Below, piece by piece: positions 51,860-60,195 of a stretch of 64,000 nucleotides of DNA (position 1 is its first letter; each line of letters opens with the position of its first letter). Position numbers and translations under genes: made by a program. The notes beneath the pieces were generated by a model. That model saw only the letters and a program-made list of their open reading frames with translations. It was not told the DNA's origin and did not search any database. The DNA lies in assembly GCF_022678645.1 (NCBI RefSeq), contig NZ_JALBWV010000036.1, positions 1-64,000 on the forward strand, read 5' to 3'. This DNA is from Saccharopolyspora soli. Lineage in GTDB: Bacteria > Actinomycetota > Actinomycetes > Mycobacteriales > Pseudonocardiaceae.

Positions 51860-53155
51860 TCACTCCTCTCCTGTGCCTGCCAGGTACGGGATGGTCTGCG
51901 GTCCCTCCGGCAGCACGCAGACCCGCGCTGTCGGCCCGGCCACGGCGAGTTCGTCGAGCACCGCCTGCTCGACATCGGCGCAGTGCGCCAGATGCGCTGA
52001 CCGCAGGTCATCCCGCGACAGGTATTCGCTGTGCACCGCCACCCGCGCGGTGCTCTGGATCTTCGCCTGGATCTGCACCTGCCACTGGTCGGGCACGGTG
52101 TACTCGCGCGCCTCGATGTCGGCCAGCAGACCCTGCGGCGACGCGGACGAGGCCAGCACCTCGCGGAACGAGCCGTGGTCGGGGAAACCGTCCCGGCACT
52201 CGGCGGCGCAGATGATCAGCCCGCCCGGCTTGACGACCTTCGCGGCCGCCGACATCCCCTTGACCGACTGGTAGAGGTTCTGGTCCAGCGGATACCCGGA
52301 GTTGGTCGTCACCACCACGTCGAAGGGCGCCGGGACCGGCCGCATCGCCAGCCGCTCGGCCGCCGCGCACGCCGCGCGGTGCATCGGCAGCAGATCACCG
52401 GCGAACGCCTCGATGATCTGCTGCTCGCGGTTGAGGATCACGTCGAAGGCGAAGTCCACGCCGGTGCCCGCCGCGATGGCGCGCACGTCGTCGTGCACGG
52501 GGTTGCCGTCGATGACACCCCAGGTGGCGTTCGGGTGCGCGATGCGAGCCGCGTCGTGCAGGGTCAGCACGGTGTCCAGGCCCGCCAGGCCGGGGGCCAC
52601 CAGCTTGGGGCCGCCGCTGAACCCGGCGAAGAAGTGCGGTTCGACGAACCCGGTGGTGATCCGCACGTCGGCCCGCACCCACTCGCGGTTCAACCACACC
52701 GGCACGTCGTTGCCGTACTTCCCGCGCCACACCAGCGAATCCGCGTCGCGTGCGTCGTGGTTGACCACCCGAACCGCGTCCACGACCTCGTCGCCGAGCA
52801 TCGCGCGCAGTTCGTCGTCGGTGTTGGCCCGGTGCGTCCCGGTGGCCACCAGCAGCACCACGTCCGAAGTCCGGACGATGCCGTCCAACTCGTCGAGCAG
52901 CGCCGGGATCATCAGGTGTCGGGGCTGCGGCCGGGTGCTGTCGCACAGCGACACCGCCACGGTCTGGCCCGGCCGCACGCGGTCCCGCAGCGGCGGCCCG
53001 GCCACCGGGTTCCGCAGGGCCTTGCGCAGCACGGCCCGCTGATCGGCGGCACCGGGCCGGAACTGCGGCTCGACGACCGTGGTGTGCTCGCGCGGCAGGT
53101 CGATGTCCAAGCCGGTCTGGCCGTAGGCCAAGCGCACCCGCACCGAGTCAGCCAC
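51860..53155 (-). CDS. larA: LarA family nickel-pincer racemase/epimerase
   Basis: 431 residues. The active-site set of Lactobacillus LarA is in the same places: H108 in ATGTHR, H174 in FVEPHFFAGFSGG, K184 in GGPKLVAPG (cofactor attachment) and H200 in TLHDAARIAHPN. So it should be an active nickel-pincer enzyme. LarA homologues racemise lactate, other 2-hydroxy acids or sugar acids. There is no lactate permease or lactate dehydrogenase here, so the substrate is open. First gene of the lar operon. Confidence 0.9.
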   Translation of the reverse strand: MADSVRVRLAYGQTGLDIDLPREHTTVVEPQFRPGAADQRAVLRKALRNPVAGPPLRDRVRPGQTVAVSLCDSTRPQPRHLMIPALLDELDGIVRTSDVVLLVATGTHRANTDDELRAMLGDEVVDAVRVVNHDARDADSLVWRGKYGNDVPVWLNREWVRADVRITTGFVEPHFFAGFSGGPKLVAPGLAGLDTVLTLHDAARIAHPNATWGVIDGNPVHDDVRAIAAGTGVDFAFDVILNREQQIIEAFAGDLLPMHRAACAAAERLAMRPVPAPFDVVVTTNSGYPLDQNLYQSVKGMSAAAKVVKPGGLIICAAECRDGFPDHGSFREVLASSASPQGLLADIEAREYTVPDQWQVQIQAKIQSTARVAVHSEYLSRDDLRSAHLAHCADVEQAVLDELAVAGPTARVCVLPEGPQTIPYLAGTGEE

Positions 53156-53295
53156 GACCGGCCGCCCGGCAACGGGAAGACCTCACGAGTTGCATTGCGT
53201 TCCTCTGCGTAACGGTCCGGGCAGGTGGTCTGACCAGACTCTAACCGGATTCACCCGACGATCCCATCCCCCCGCCGACCGAGAACGACGTACAG

Positions 53296-54057
53296 CTAGA
53301 TAGCTGTCATGCCGCCGTCCATGACGAAGGCGCTGCCGTTGACGAACCTGGCTTCGTCTCCGGCGAGGAACGCGATGCCTGCCGCGACCTCTTCCGGGCT
53401 GCCCATCCGGCCGTCGAGTTGGCGCTGTTCCATCGCCTGGCGCGCGGCGTCCGGGTCGGGCGCATCCGCCAGGATCTTGCCGATCCATTCGCTGGCCACC
53501 GTGCCGGGGCAGATCGCGTTGGCGCGGATGCCCTGGTGCGCGTAGTCGACCGCGATGGACCGGGTGAGGCCGATGACACCGGCCTTGGACGCGCAGTAGG
53601 CGGCGCGTTTGCGGACCCCGACCACACCCGCCACCGAGGCGACGTTGACGATGCAGCCGCCACCCGCGGCCAGCATCTTGGGCAGCACGATCCGGCAGGT
53701 CTCGAACAGCGCGGTCAGGTTGATGCCGAGGACGGTGTCCCAGTCTTCGCGGCTGGTCTCGGTGAGGGTTGCCGCGACGCCGACCCCGGCGATGTTGGCC
53801 AGCAGTCGCGGGGCAACGCCGAAGTGCTGTTCGGCGCGCTCCACGGCGGCTTCGAAGGCGGCGGTGTCGCGCACGTCCAACGCGACCGGCAGTGCCTCGG
53901 ACCCGGCTTCGGCCACTGCCGCCGCGGCCCGCTCGGTGCCGTCGGCGGCGATGTCGACGGCCACGATCCGATAGCCGGAGGTGGCGAGCTTGACCGCCGT
54001 GGCGTAGCCGATGCCGGAACCGGCGCCGGTGACGATCGCCGTGCGAACCTCGTTCAT
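53296..54057 (-). CDS. SDR family oxidoreductase
   Basis: 253 residues from MNEVRTAIVTGAGSGIGYAT. Classical SDR motifs: TGAGSGIG, LLANIAGVGV (in the NAG position), IVNVASVAG, Y-x3-K (YCASK) and ICPGTVASEW. NAD(P)-dependent 3-oxoacyl or sugar/polyol dehydrogenase. Divergent from the lacI gene with a shared operator pair, so likely a sugar- or polyol-related step under LacI control. It could be linked to the adjacent lar operon, but it ends 141 bases from larA and runs in the same direction, so that is speculation. Confidence 0.87.
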   Translation of the reverse strand: MNEVRTAIVTGAGSGIGYATAVKLATSGYRIVAVDIAADGTERAAAAVAEAGSEALPVALDVRDTAAFEAAVERAEQHFGVAPRLLANIAGVGVAATLTETSREDWDTVLGINLTALFETCRIVLPKMLAAGGGCIVNVASVAGVVGVRKRAAYCASKAGVIGLTRSIAVDYAHQGIRANAICPGTVASEWIGKILADAPDPDAARQAMEQRQLDGRMGSPEEVAAGIAFLAGDEARFVNGSAFVMDGGMTAI

Positions 54058-54112
54058 CGTGCGGGTCCCTCCGAGTCGTCCAGTGTGGATGCGGTTGCTT
54101 CCCGGTGCGGGG

Positions 54113-54203
54113 GAAAACCGGTTTTCGTCGCCGCAGCCTATGCCGTCCGGGACCTGCGGTGTCAAGGTCCAGATGACACGTTCCGGCTAGGAGACCGGTT
54201 TTC
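54113..54203. promoter_or_regulatory. LacI-type operator pair
   Basis: GAAAACCGGTTTTC at 54113-54126 is a perfect 14-base palindrome with the central CG typical of LacI-family operators. A near copy, GAGACCGGTTTTC, lies at 54191-54203. They fall in the divergent region between the SDR and lacI genes, at a spacing (~78 bases) compatible with looping or dual-promoter control. Confidence 0.75.
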
Positions 54204-54226
54204 CACCATTGCGCTATGGTCGGCGG

Positions 54227-55282
54227 GTGACGAATCGGCAGGGACGGGCCCGGCTGGTCGACGTCGCCGAGCGGGCCGGGGTGACCAAGTCGGTGGTCTC
54301 CCGCGTGCTCAACGACGATCCGACGCTGTCGACGCGGCCGGAGACGCGGCGGCGGGTGCTGGCCGCGGCCGCGGAGCTCGGTTACCGAGCGCACGCGGGC
54401 GCTCGCGCGCTGGCCGGTTCCAGCGCGCGAGCCATCGCGATGCTGATCCCGGACCTGACGAATCCGGTCTACGCGCGGATCCTGCGCGGCGCCTACCAGT
54501 GCGCCCGGCAGGCCGGGTACGTCGTGCTGGTCACCGAGGACGCGGCGGGGACTGAAGCCGACGAATCGATCGCCGACCTGGTCGCGGCCGGTCGGGTGGA
54601 CGGGCTGCTGATCGCGTCAGCGCGTGCTGGCCACCCGCTGCTGGTCGAACCGGCGCTGGCCGATGTGCCGCACTTGTTCGTCAACCGGGGCGTGCCGGGT
54701 TCCGGGCGCAATGTGCTGATGGACGGCGCGCAGGCCAGTGCGGCGGCCGTGCGGCACCTGGCGGCGCACGGCCACCGCGCTATCGGCCACGTGGCCGGGC
54801 CTGCCGAGATCGAGCCGTCACAGGGCCGGGAACGGGGATTCCACCAGGAGATGCGGGTGCGCGGCCTGGTGGGACCGATGTCGCGCGGTGAGTTCACCGG
54901 GGCGGGTGGGGCAGCTGCGGCCGAGCGGCTGTTGGCCGAGCACCCCGAGCTGACGGCCATCTACGTCAGCATGTTCAGCCAGGCCGTCGGGGTCGCGCAC
55001 GCGATCCGGGAAAGCGGTCGGCGCATTCCCGAGGACGTGTCGTTGATCAGCTACGACGACCTGCCCTTCGCCGACTACTTGGAGCCACCGCTGACCACGG
55101 TGGCGATGCCGGTGCAGGACCTGGGGCGGGCGGCGGTCGAGGCGTTGCTCGGTCAGCTGCGTGGTGAAGCGCCGCACGACGTGCTGGTCCCCGCAACGCC
55201 CGAGGTCGTCGACCGCCGCTCGGTGTGCTTCGCGCCGCGCCCGTCTGACCAGGTGAAATCCGGTTATCCGCCGCTGCCGTAG
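54227..55282 (+). CDS. LacI family transcriptional regulator
   Basis: 351 residues from GTG at 54227. LacI HTH and hinge at residues ~8-60 (ARLVDVAERAGVTKSVVSRVLNDDPTLSTRPETRRRVLAAAAELGYRAHAGARALAG), then a periplasmic-binding-like effector domain (IPDLTNPVYARILRGAYQCARQAGYVVLV; SLISYDDLPFADYLEPPLTTVAMP). Likely represses the divergent SDR gene and itself via the GAAAACCGGTTTTC sites. Convergent with the VOC gene; the stops overlap by 19 bases. Confidence 0.92.
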   Translation: MTNRQGRARLVDVAERAGVTKSVVSRVLNDDPTLSTRPETRRRVLAAAAELGYRAHAGARALAGSSARAIAMLIPDLTNPVYARILRGAYQCARQAGYVVLVTEDAAGTEADESIADLVAAGRVDGLLIASARAGHPLLVEPALADVPHLFVNRGVPGSGRNVLMDGAQASAAAVRHLAAHGHRAIGHVAGPAEIEPSQGRERGFHQEMRVRGLVGPMSRGEFTGAGGAAAAERLLAEHPELTAIYVSMFSQAVGVAHAIRESGRRIPEDVSLISYDDLPFADYLEPPLTTVAMPVQDLGRAAVEALLGQLRGEAPHDVLVPATPEVVDRRSVCFAPRPSDQVKSGYPPLP

Positions 55283-55647
55283 GGGCGGGTGAGGATTTCC
55301 AGGATGTGGCCGTCGGGATCGTCGAAGTAGACGCCGCGCCCGCCGTCCCGGGTGTTGATCCGCCCCGGTTCCTGGTGGGCCGGGTCGGCCCAGTACGCCA
55401 GCTGCTGCGCCTTGATCCGCCCGAAGATCTCGTCGAACTCCGCTTCGCTGACCAGGAACGCGTAGTGCTGCGCGATGATCTCGCCGTCGGTCTCCAGGTA
55501 GTCCAGGGTGACGTCGTTGCTGGTCTGCACGCAGACGAACGGTCCGAAGGGTTCCGGCTCGGGCAGCCCCAGCAGGTCGGCCAGGAATCGCGCGGAGGCG
55601 ATCTTGTCGGTGGCCGCGACGATCGTGTGGTTGAGCTGAACAGCCAT
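55264..55647 (-). CDS. VOC family protein (glyoxalase/dioxygenase fold)
   Basis: 127 residues. MAVQLNHTIVAATDKIASARFLADLLGLPEP opens the fold with the metal His7; the second half ends RDGGRGVYFDDPDGHILEILTRPYG, with the second His and Glu. The single-domain layout fits bleomycin-resistance/glyoxalase-I-like dimers. Function not assignable beyond the fold. Its tail overlaps the end of lacI. Confidence 0.85.
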   Translation of the reverse strand: MAVQLNHTIVAATDKIASARFLADLLGLPEPEPFGPFVCVQTSNDVTLDYLETDGEIIAQHYAFLVSEAEFDEIFGRIKAQQLAYWADPAHQEPGRINTRDGGRGVYFDDPDGHILEILTRPYGSGG

Positions 55648-55795
55648 GATTCGCTCGCTTTCCTCAGTCGTTCAGCGACGTCCTAGAGGCTAGGAGCTCT
55701 ACTTAGGTCGAAGTCAACGCCTGCCGACGCCGGCTTCTCGCGTTGGGGGCTTTTCGGTGGCTGGCCCGAGCGGGGTAGGGTGTCGCCGACGTATC

Positions 55796-55888
55796 CACGC
55801 GGGAGCTCGGGCGCACCGGGCTGAGAGGGTGGCACCGCACGCGCCACCGACCGCTGAACCTGTCCGGGTAATTCCGGCGTAGGGAGCT
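55796..55888 (+). ncRNA. TPP riboswitch (THI element)
   Basis: The conserved blocks are all present: CGGGAGCTCGGG, GCTGAGAGGGTGG (the CUGAGA pyrimidine-sensing helix), ACCGACCGCTGAACCTG (the UGAACCUG pyrophosphate part), CCGGGTAATTCCGGCG and a closing TAGGGAG. The 3' end of the aptamer is itself the purine-rich ribosome binding site, 6 bases before the ATG at 55893, with no room for a terminator. It should therefore act on translation: TPP binding would hide AGGGAG. Confidence 0.93.
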
Positions 55889-55892
55889 GTTG

Positions 55893-57221
55893 ATGGCGCT
55901 GGACGCCGATCGTTCCGAAGTCCCGCACACCCTCGACGAACCGGCGCCCAAGACGCTGGGCGTGCTCGACCAGGGCGCGTTCTGGGGCAACCTCGGGGTG
56001 AGCCTGCTCGGTTTCAGCGGTGCGCTGGCCGTGCTCGCGCCGAGCGGAGTACCGCAGCTGTCGTTCCTCGCCGCCGTCACGGCGTGTGTGGTCGGCACCG
56101 TGTTGGGCAGCATCATGGTCGGCATCGCGGCGATCCCCGGTGCCCGCACCGGGGCTCCGTCGATGATGCTGCTGCGCGGCCTTTTCGGCACCAAGCTGTC
56201 GTATCTGCCGACCGTGCTGAACATCCTGCAACTGGTCGGTTGGGGCACCTTCGAACTGCTGGTGATCGCGCAGGGCGCGGCGGCGATGTTCGGCGGTGGC
56301 CCGCAGTGGCTGTACGTGCTGGTGGCCGGGGTGCTGACCACCGCGCTCACGTTGCGTCCGCTCGGTGCGCTGCGGTTGCTGCGCCGCTACGTGAGCATCG
56401 CGGTGGCGATCGCGATGGTCTACTTCTTCGTCCAGCTGCTGCGCCATCCGCTGCCGGAGCTGAACAACGGTTCCTGGCAAGGGTTTTGGCCCGGTGCGGA
56501 CGCCGCGCTGGCGGTCGCGGTGTCCTGGATCCCGGTCGCCTCGGACTACTCGCGGCACTCGAAGTCCGCGGCTGGCGCGTTCACCGCCGCGACGGTCGGC
56601 TACTCGGTCACCCAGATCGCCTGCTACTTGCTGGGATTGCTCGGGTTGGCGTTGGTGGGCGGCGACGCGGACAAGGCGTTCGACCCGCTGCTGGCGGTGC
56701 CGCTCGGGGTGATCTTCTTCGGAATCCTGGTGTTGCGCGAGGTCGACCAGTCCTTCGCCGACACCTACTCGACCGCGGTGTCGATCCAGAACCTGCGGCC
56801 CAGCACGGACCGCCGCGTGCTGAGCCTGGCGGTCGGCGTGGTGACGACGTTGTTCGCACTGACCCTGGACATCGCCCAGTTCTCGAACTTCCTGCTGCTA
56901 ATCGGATCGGTGTTCGTGCCGTTGTTCGGCGTGCTGGCGGTGGACTACTTCCTGCCCGGCCGCCGCCAGAGCTGGGACCTGTCCGCGCAGGCCCCGTCCC
57001 GGTGGGGGATGCTGGTGGCCTGGCTGCTGGGTTTCGTGGTGTTCCAACTGATCAACCCCGGCGAACTCGGCTGGTGGACGAAGCTCTGGACGGATCTGCA
57101 GGCCCTGCTGGCCTTCACCCCGCCAACCTGGCTGAGCGCCTCGCTGGCGTCGTTCCTCACCGCAGCGGTCGCCGCAGCCATCATCGGCACCGCCACTCGC
57201 CGATCCCGGAAGTCGCAGTGA
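55893..57221 (+). CDS. CytX-like NCS1 permease (probable thiamine-precursor importer)
   Basis: 442 residues with about 12 membrane segments: TLGVLDQGAFWGNLGVSLLGFSGALAVLAP, then GARTGAPSMMLLRGLFGTKLSYLPTVLNILQLVGWGTFELLVIAQGA, and SWIPVASDYSRHSKS, all typical of the cytosine permease branch of NCS1. Position behind a TPP riboswitch identifies it as the CytX type, thought to import hydroxymethylpyrimidine for thiamine synthesis; the substrate is inferred from that regulation. Start at ATG 55893, right after the riboswitch. Confidence 0.88.
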   Translation: MALDADRSEVPHTLDEPAPKTLGVLDQGAFWGNLGVSLLGFSGALAVLAPSGVPQLSFLAAVTACVVGTVLGSIMVGIAAIPGARTGAPSMMLLRGLFGTKLSYLPTVLNILQLVGWGTFELLVIAQGAAAMFGGGPQWLYVLVAGVLTTALTLRPLGALRLLRRYVSIAVAIAMVYFFVQLLRHPLPELNNGSWQGFWPGADAALAVAVSWIPVASDYSRHSKSAAGAFTAATVGYSVTQIACYLLGLLGLALVGGDADKAFDPLLAVPLGVIFFGILVLREVDQSFADTYSTAVSIQNLRPSTDRRVLSLAVGVVTTLFALTLDIAQFSNFLLLIGSVFVPLFGVLAVDYFLPGRRQSWDLSAQAPSRWGMLVAWLLGFVVFQLINPGELGWWTKLWTDLQALLAFTPPTWLSASLASFLTAAVAAAIIGTATRRSRKSQ

Positions 57222-57265
57222 CGCGGGTGGGGTGGCTAATTGGAACGAACTCTCAACATGTCTTT

Positions 57266-57455
57266 GTCTTTTGAAGCGGCGCAGCCGCTTAGCCCACCTG
57301 CGCAGCTTGCACCGCCGCGGGTTCTCAGAGGTTTTCTCGCGAGGACAGCCCCGACGTGGTGTATTGGACATACATGATGTCGGGGATCCCAGAGCGAGAA
57401 AGCCTCTGAGGTTCCGCGACTTGCACCGCTACGCGAAATGAGCTTGGAAACAGAG
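57266..57455. repeat. ~200-bp intergenic repeat, copy B
   Basis: Starts GTCTTTTGAAGCGGCGCAGC, with the small hairpin AAGCGGCGCAGCCGCTT; continues GCACCGCCGCGGGTTCTCAG, GATGTCGGGGATCCC and GAGGTTCCGC. It is in the same orientation as copy C (59990) and lies directly behind the polyprenyl transferase stop at 57460. With copy C it brackets the transferase and shell-1 genes. No ORF. Confidence 0.8.
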
Positions 57456-57459
57456 AACT

Positions 57460-58503
57460 TCAATAGTCGCGGTGGGTTATTAGTTGGGCTAGTGCGCTTA
57501 GTTCTTCGGCTGCTCTTGGGGCGGGGTCTGCTCGGCGGAGGTCGCTGAGGGCCGAGGCGAGGAGATCGTCTGCTTGGTTCTGGCTCCAGGTGCGGCCACC
57601 GGCCAGGGCGATGAGTTCGGCGCATTGGGCCAGGTCGCTGCCGGACAGCGGCTGGTCGCGGAGGTAGAGGGCGGCCAGCCGCTGACCGGCGGGCATGCCG
57701 GAGGTCAGCGCGGAAACCACCGGCAGGGTCTTCTTGCGGGTGCGCAGGTCGGAGAACACCGGTTTGCCGGTGATCGCCGGATCGCCCCAGATGCCCAGCA
57801 GGTCGTCGACGTGTTGGAAGGCCAGACCCAGCCGTTCGCCGAAGCTGCGCAGCCGGGTGATCTGCGCGCCCTTGCCGCCCCCGAACAACGCCCCCAGCGC
57901 GCAGGCGCAGCCCAGCAGCGCCCCGGTTTTGTCGCGCGCCATGCGTTGGCATTCCGCCAGGTCCACATCCCGGCGTTCCTCGAAGTCGAGGTCGGCGGTC
58001 TGCCCGTTGATCAGGTTCAGCACGGCGGTGCTCAACGTCCGAACCGCGCTGGAAGCCTCGGGATGCCGACAGGAGACCAGCACATCGGCGGCCAACGACA
58101 GCAGCGCATCACCGGCGAGGATGGCCGACCCGCTGCCGAACACCGTCCACGCGGTGGGGCGATGTCGACGGGTGACGTCGCCGTCCATCACATCGTCGTG
58201 CAGCAGCGAGAAGTTGTGCACCAGCTCGACCGCGACGGCGGCGGGGACCGCCGAGGCGGCATCGCCGCCGACGGCGGTGGCGGCGAGCAGCACCATCGCC
58301 GGTCGCAGCGCCTTGCCGCGGTCGGCGCGGACCGGGTTGCCGCGCTCGTCCCACCAGCCGAGGTGATAACCGGCGATCTGCTGCATCCGGTTGGGCAACC
58401 GGTCGACCGAGGTCCGCAAGGCGGGCTCGACCATCGCGCGGCTGCGCGTCAAAGCCTCGTAGGCCGCGCCCGCCTTGTTGGCGTCGTGCTGCATGGTGGC
58501 CAT
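57460..58503 (-). CDS. Polyprenyl transferase, probable family 2B encapsulin cargo
   Basis: 347 residues. Isoprenyl diphosphate synthase motifs are complete: G63-K-A-L-R67-P, the first Asp-rich D103-D-V-M-D107 (FSLLHDDVMDGDV) and the second D233-D-L-L-G-I-W-G-D241. So it should condense IPP with an allylic diphosphate to a longer prenyl diphosphate. Family 2B encapsulin operons of actinomycetes carry such a gene as cargo. The stretch before the first helix is only ~15-20 residues (MATMQHDANKAGAAYEALTR), short for the disordered N-terminal targeting extensions described for family 2 cargos, so how it is loaded is unclear. Third gene of the minus-strand shell-2, shell-1, transferase series. Confidence 0.88.
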   Translation of the reverse strand: MATMQHDANKAGAAYEALTRSRAMVEPALRTSVDRLPNRMQQIAGYHLGWWDERGNPVRADRGKALRPAMVLLAATAVGGDAASAVPAAVAVELVHNFSLLHDDVMDGDVTRRHRPTAWTVFGSGSAILAGDALLSLAADVLVSCRHPEASSAVRTLSTAVLNLINGQTADLDFEERRDVDLAECQRMARDKTGALLGCACALGALFGGGKGAQITRLRSFGERLGLAFQHVDDLLGIWGDPAITGKPVFSDLRTRKKTLPVVSALTSGMPAGQRLAALYLRDQPLSGSDLAQCAELIALAGGRTWSQNQADDLLASALSDLRRADPAPRAAEELSALAQLITHRDY

Positions 58504-58564
58504 CCGATTTCCCTTTCGAGCAGGCGATTTTCTTCCAAGGGCGTGTTGAGCGGCTGGGGGCGGG

Positions 58565-59965
58565 TCAGCGGGCGATTTCGACGTGTTCGAGGACGCCGAG
58601 CGCGTCCGGAACCAGTACCGCGGCGGAGAAGTAGGTGCTGACCAGGTAGGAGATCACTGCCTGTTCGCTGATGCCGGTGAACCGGACGTTGAGGCCGGGG
58701 CGGTATTCGTCGGGGATCCCGGTCTGCTGCAGGCCGATGACGCCGTGGTCCTCCTCGCCGGTGCGCAGCACCAGGATGGAACTGGTGCCGTCGGCGGTGA
58801 TCGGGATCTTGTCGCTGGGCAGGATCGGTACGCCCCGCCAGGCGTGCACCTGGCGGCCCTGCGCGGTCGCGGTCTGCGGGTAGATGCCGCGCCGGTTGCA
58901 CTCCCGGCCGAAGGCGGCGATCGTCCTGGGGTGGGCCAGGAAGAACCGCGACTTGCGGCGTCGGGACAGCAGTTCGTCGAGGTCGTCGGGGGTGGGTGGG
59001 CCGGTGCGGGTGTGGATGCGCTGCCGCAGGTCGGCGTTGTGCAGCAGGCCGAAGTCGCGGTTGTTGATCAGTTCGTGCTCCTGGCGTTCACGCAGCGCTT
59101 CGATGGTAAGCCGCAACTGCTGCTCGGTCTGGTTCATCGGTTGGTTGTAGAGGTCGGCGACACGGGTGTGCACCCGGAGAACTGTTTGGGCCACGGCGAG
59201 TTCGTACTCGCGCGGTGCCAGTTCGTAGTCCACGTAGGTCCCGAGCAGCCGCGGTTCACCGGAGTGCCCGGAGGTGATTTCGATGTCGGCTTCGCCCTGC
59301 CGGTTCTGCGGTGGCGCGGGGTTGTCGTGGTTCGCGGCGATGTGCGTTCGCAGCCGGTCGAACTGGTTGTTCACCTCCAGCAACGCCTGGCGGCTCAGGA
59401 TCAGCGCGGTGCACGGGGTGACCGCCTTGAACGTGCTGTCCCATGTGGACTGATCGGTGGCCAGCACCTGTCCGCCGAAGAACTCCCCGTCGGCGAGCAC
59501 GTCGAGCACCGTGTCGGCGCCGTATTCACCGGTGCCGACGCGGTTCACCTTGCCATGCGCGATGAGCACCAGCTGGCCTGCGGGCCGCCCGGCGGTCGCG
59601 ATGACCTGCCCCGCCTCGAACTCCTGCTGCACGAACCGATCGGCCAACGCGCTCAGCGCCGCGTCGTCGTCGAATCCGCGCAGCAATGGAAGTTCGCCCA
59701 ACTCCTGGGGGATGACCTGCACCTGGGCACCGGTGTTGGTGAAGGTGATCCGCCCGTCGCCGACCGCGCAGGTCAACCGGCGGTTCACCCGGTAAGTGCC
59801 CGCTGTGAGGTTCACCCACGGCAGCATGCGAAGCAGCCAGCGCGAAGTGGTGCCCTGCATCTGCGGCTGCGACTTGGTCGTCGTCGACAGCTTCCGCGCC
59901 GCCGCGGTGCTCAGGCTCAGCGCGGTCTGGTCCGGCACGTCCAGCTCCGGATCTGTGACGGTCAC
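58565..59965 (-). CDS. Family 2B encapsulin shell protein 1 (with CNB-like domain)
   Basis: 466 residues from a GTG with AAAGGAG ~11 bases upstream; a GTG 9 bases earlier is possible. N-terminal arm and capsid-fold start ([20 protein letters not shown], then [24 protein letters not shown]), an inserted cyclic-nucleotide-binding-like domain (~residues 95-212: [20 protein letters not shown], ...[31 protein letters not shown]) and then the rest of the HK97-type fold ([75 protein letters not shown]). It would self-assemble into a protein nanocompartment around the transferase. Residues 334-340 read SRRRKSR where shell 2 has TLVWKDPG: a basic, shorter loop. It lies 61 bases before the transferase gene. 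Confidence 0.9.
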   Translation of the reverse strand: MTVTDPELDVPDQTALSLSTAAARKLSTTTKSQPQMQGTTSRWLLRMLPWVNLTAGTYRVNRRLTCAVGDGRITFTNTGAQVQVIPQELGELPLLRGFDDDAALSALADRFVQQEFEAGQVIATAGRPAGQLVLIAHGKVNRVGTGEYGADTVLDVLADGEFFGGQVLATDQSTWDSTFKAVTPCTALILSRQALLEVNNQFDRLRTHIAANHDNPAPPQNRQGEADIEITSGHSGEPRLLGTYVDYELAPREYELAVAQTVLRVHTRVADLYNQPMNQTEQQLRLTIEALRERQEHELINNRDFGLLHNADLRQRIHTRTGPPTPDDLDELLSRRRKSRFFLAHPRTIAAFGRECNRRGIYPQTATAQGRQVHAWRGVPILPSDKIPITADGTSSILVLRTGEEDHGVIGLQQTGIPDEYRPGLNVRFTGISEQAVISYLVSTYFSAAVLVPDALGVLEHVEIAR

Positions 59966-59989
59966 GATGTCCACTGCTCCTTTGATCTT

Positions 59990-60191
59990 GCTTTTGAAGC
60001 GGCGTAGCCGCTTAGCCACGTACGCAACTTGCACCGCCGCGGGTTCTCAGACTGTGCCCACTGGCGTTCTCTGGGAGGACCTACCTCGACGTGGTGTATT
60101 GGGCATACCTGATGTCGGGGATCCCGGACCGAGACGGCGTGTGAGGTTCCGCTACCCGCACCGCTACGCAAAACGAGTTCGAAGACAGGCT
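59990..60191. repeat. ~200-bp intergenic repeat, copy C (between the two shell genes)
   Basis: Starts GCTTTTGAAGCGGCGTAGCC with a hairpin, then GCACCGCCGCGGGTTCTCAG, GATGTCGGGGATCCCGGACC and GAGGTTCCGCTACCC. Same orientation as copy B. It fills the gap between the shell-2 stop (60196) and the shell-1 start (59965), so it may carry a terminator or promoter that separates the two genes. Confidence 0.8.
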
Positions 60192-60195
60192 GTTC

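Noticed and set aside
57460-58503. Polyprenyl transferase considered as an ordinary housekeeping GGPP synthase
   Set aside because: Function could be the same, but its place directly behind family 2B encapsulin genes and the known cargo link make the cargo reading more likely.
57266-60191. Copies B and C considered as insertion sequences
   Set aside because: No transposase frame and no matching inverted ends of an IS type; ~200 bp with an internal small hairpin fits a non-coding repeat instead.
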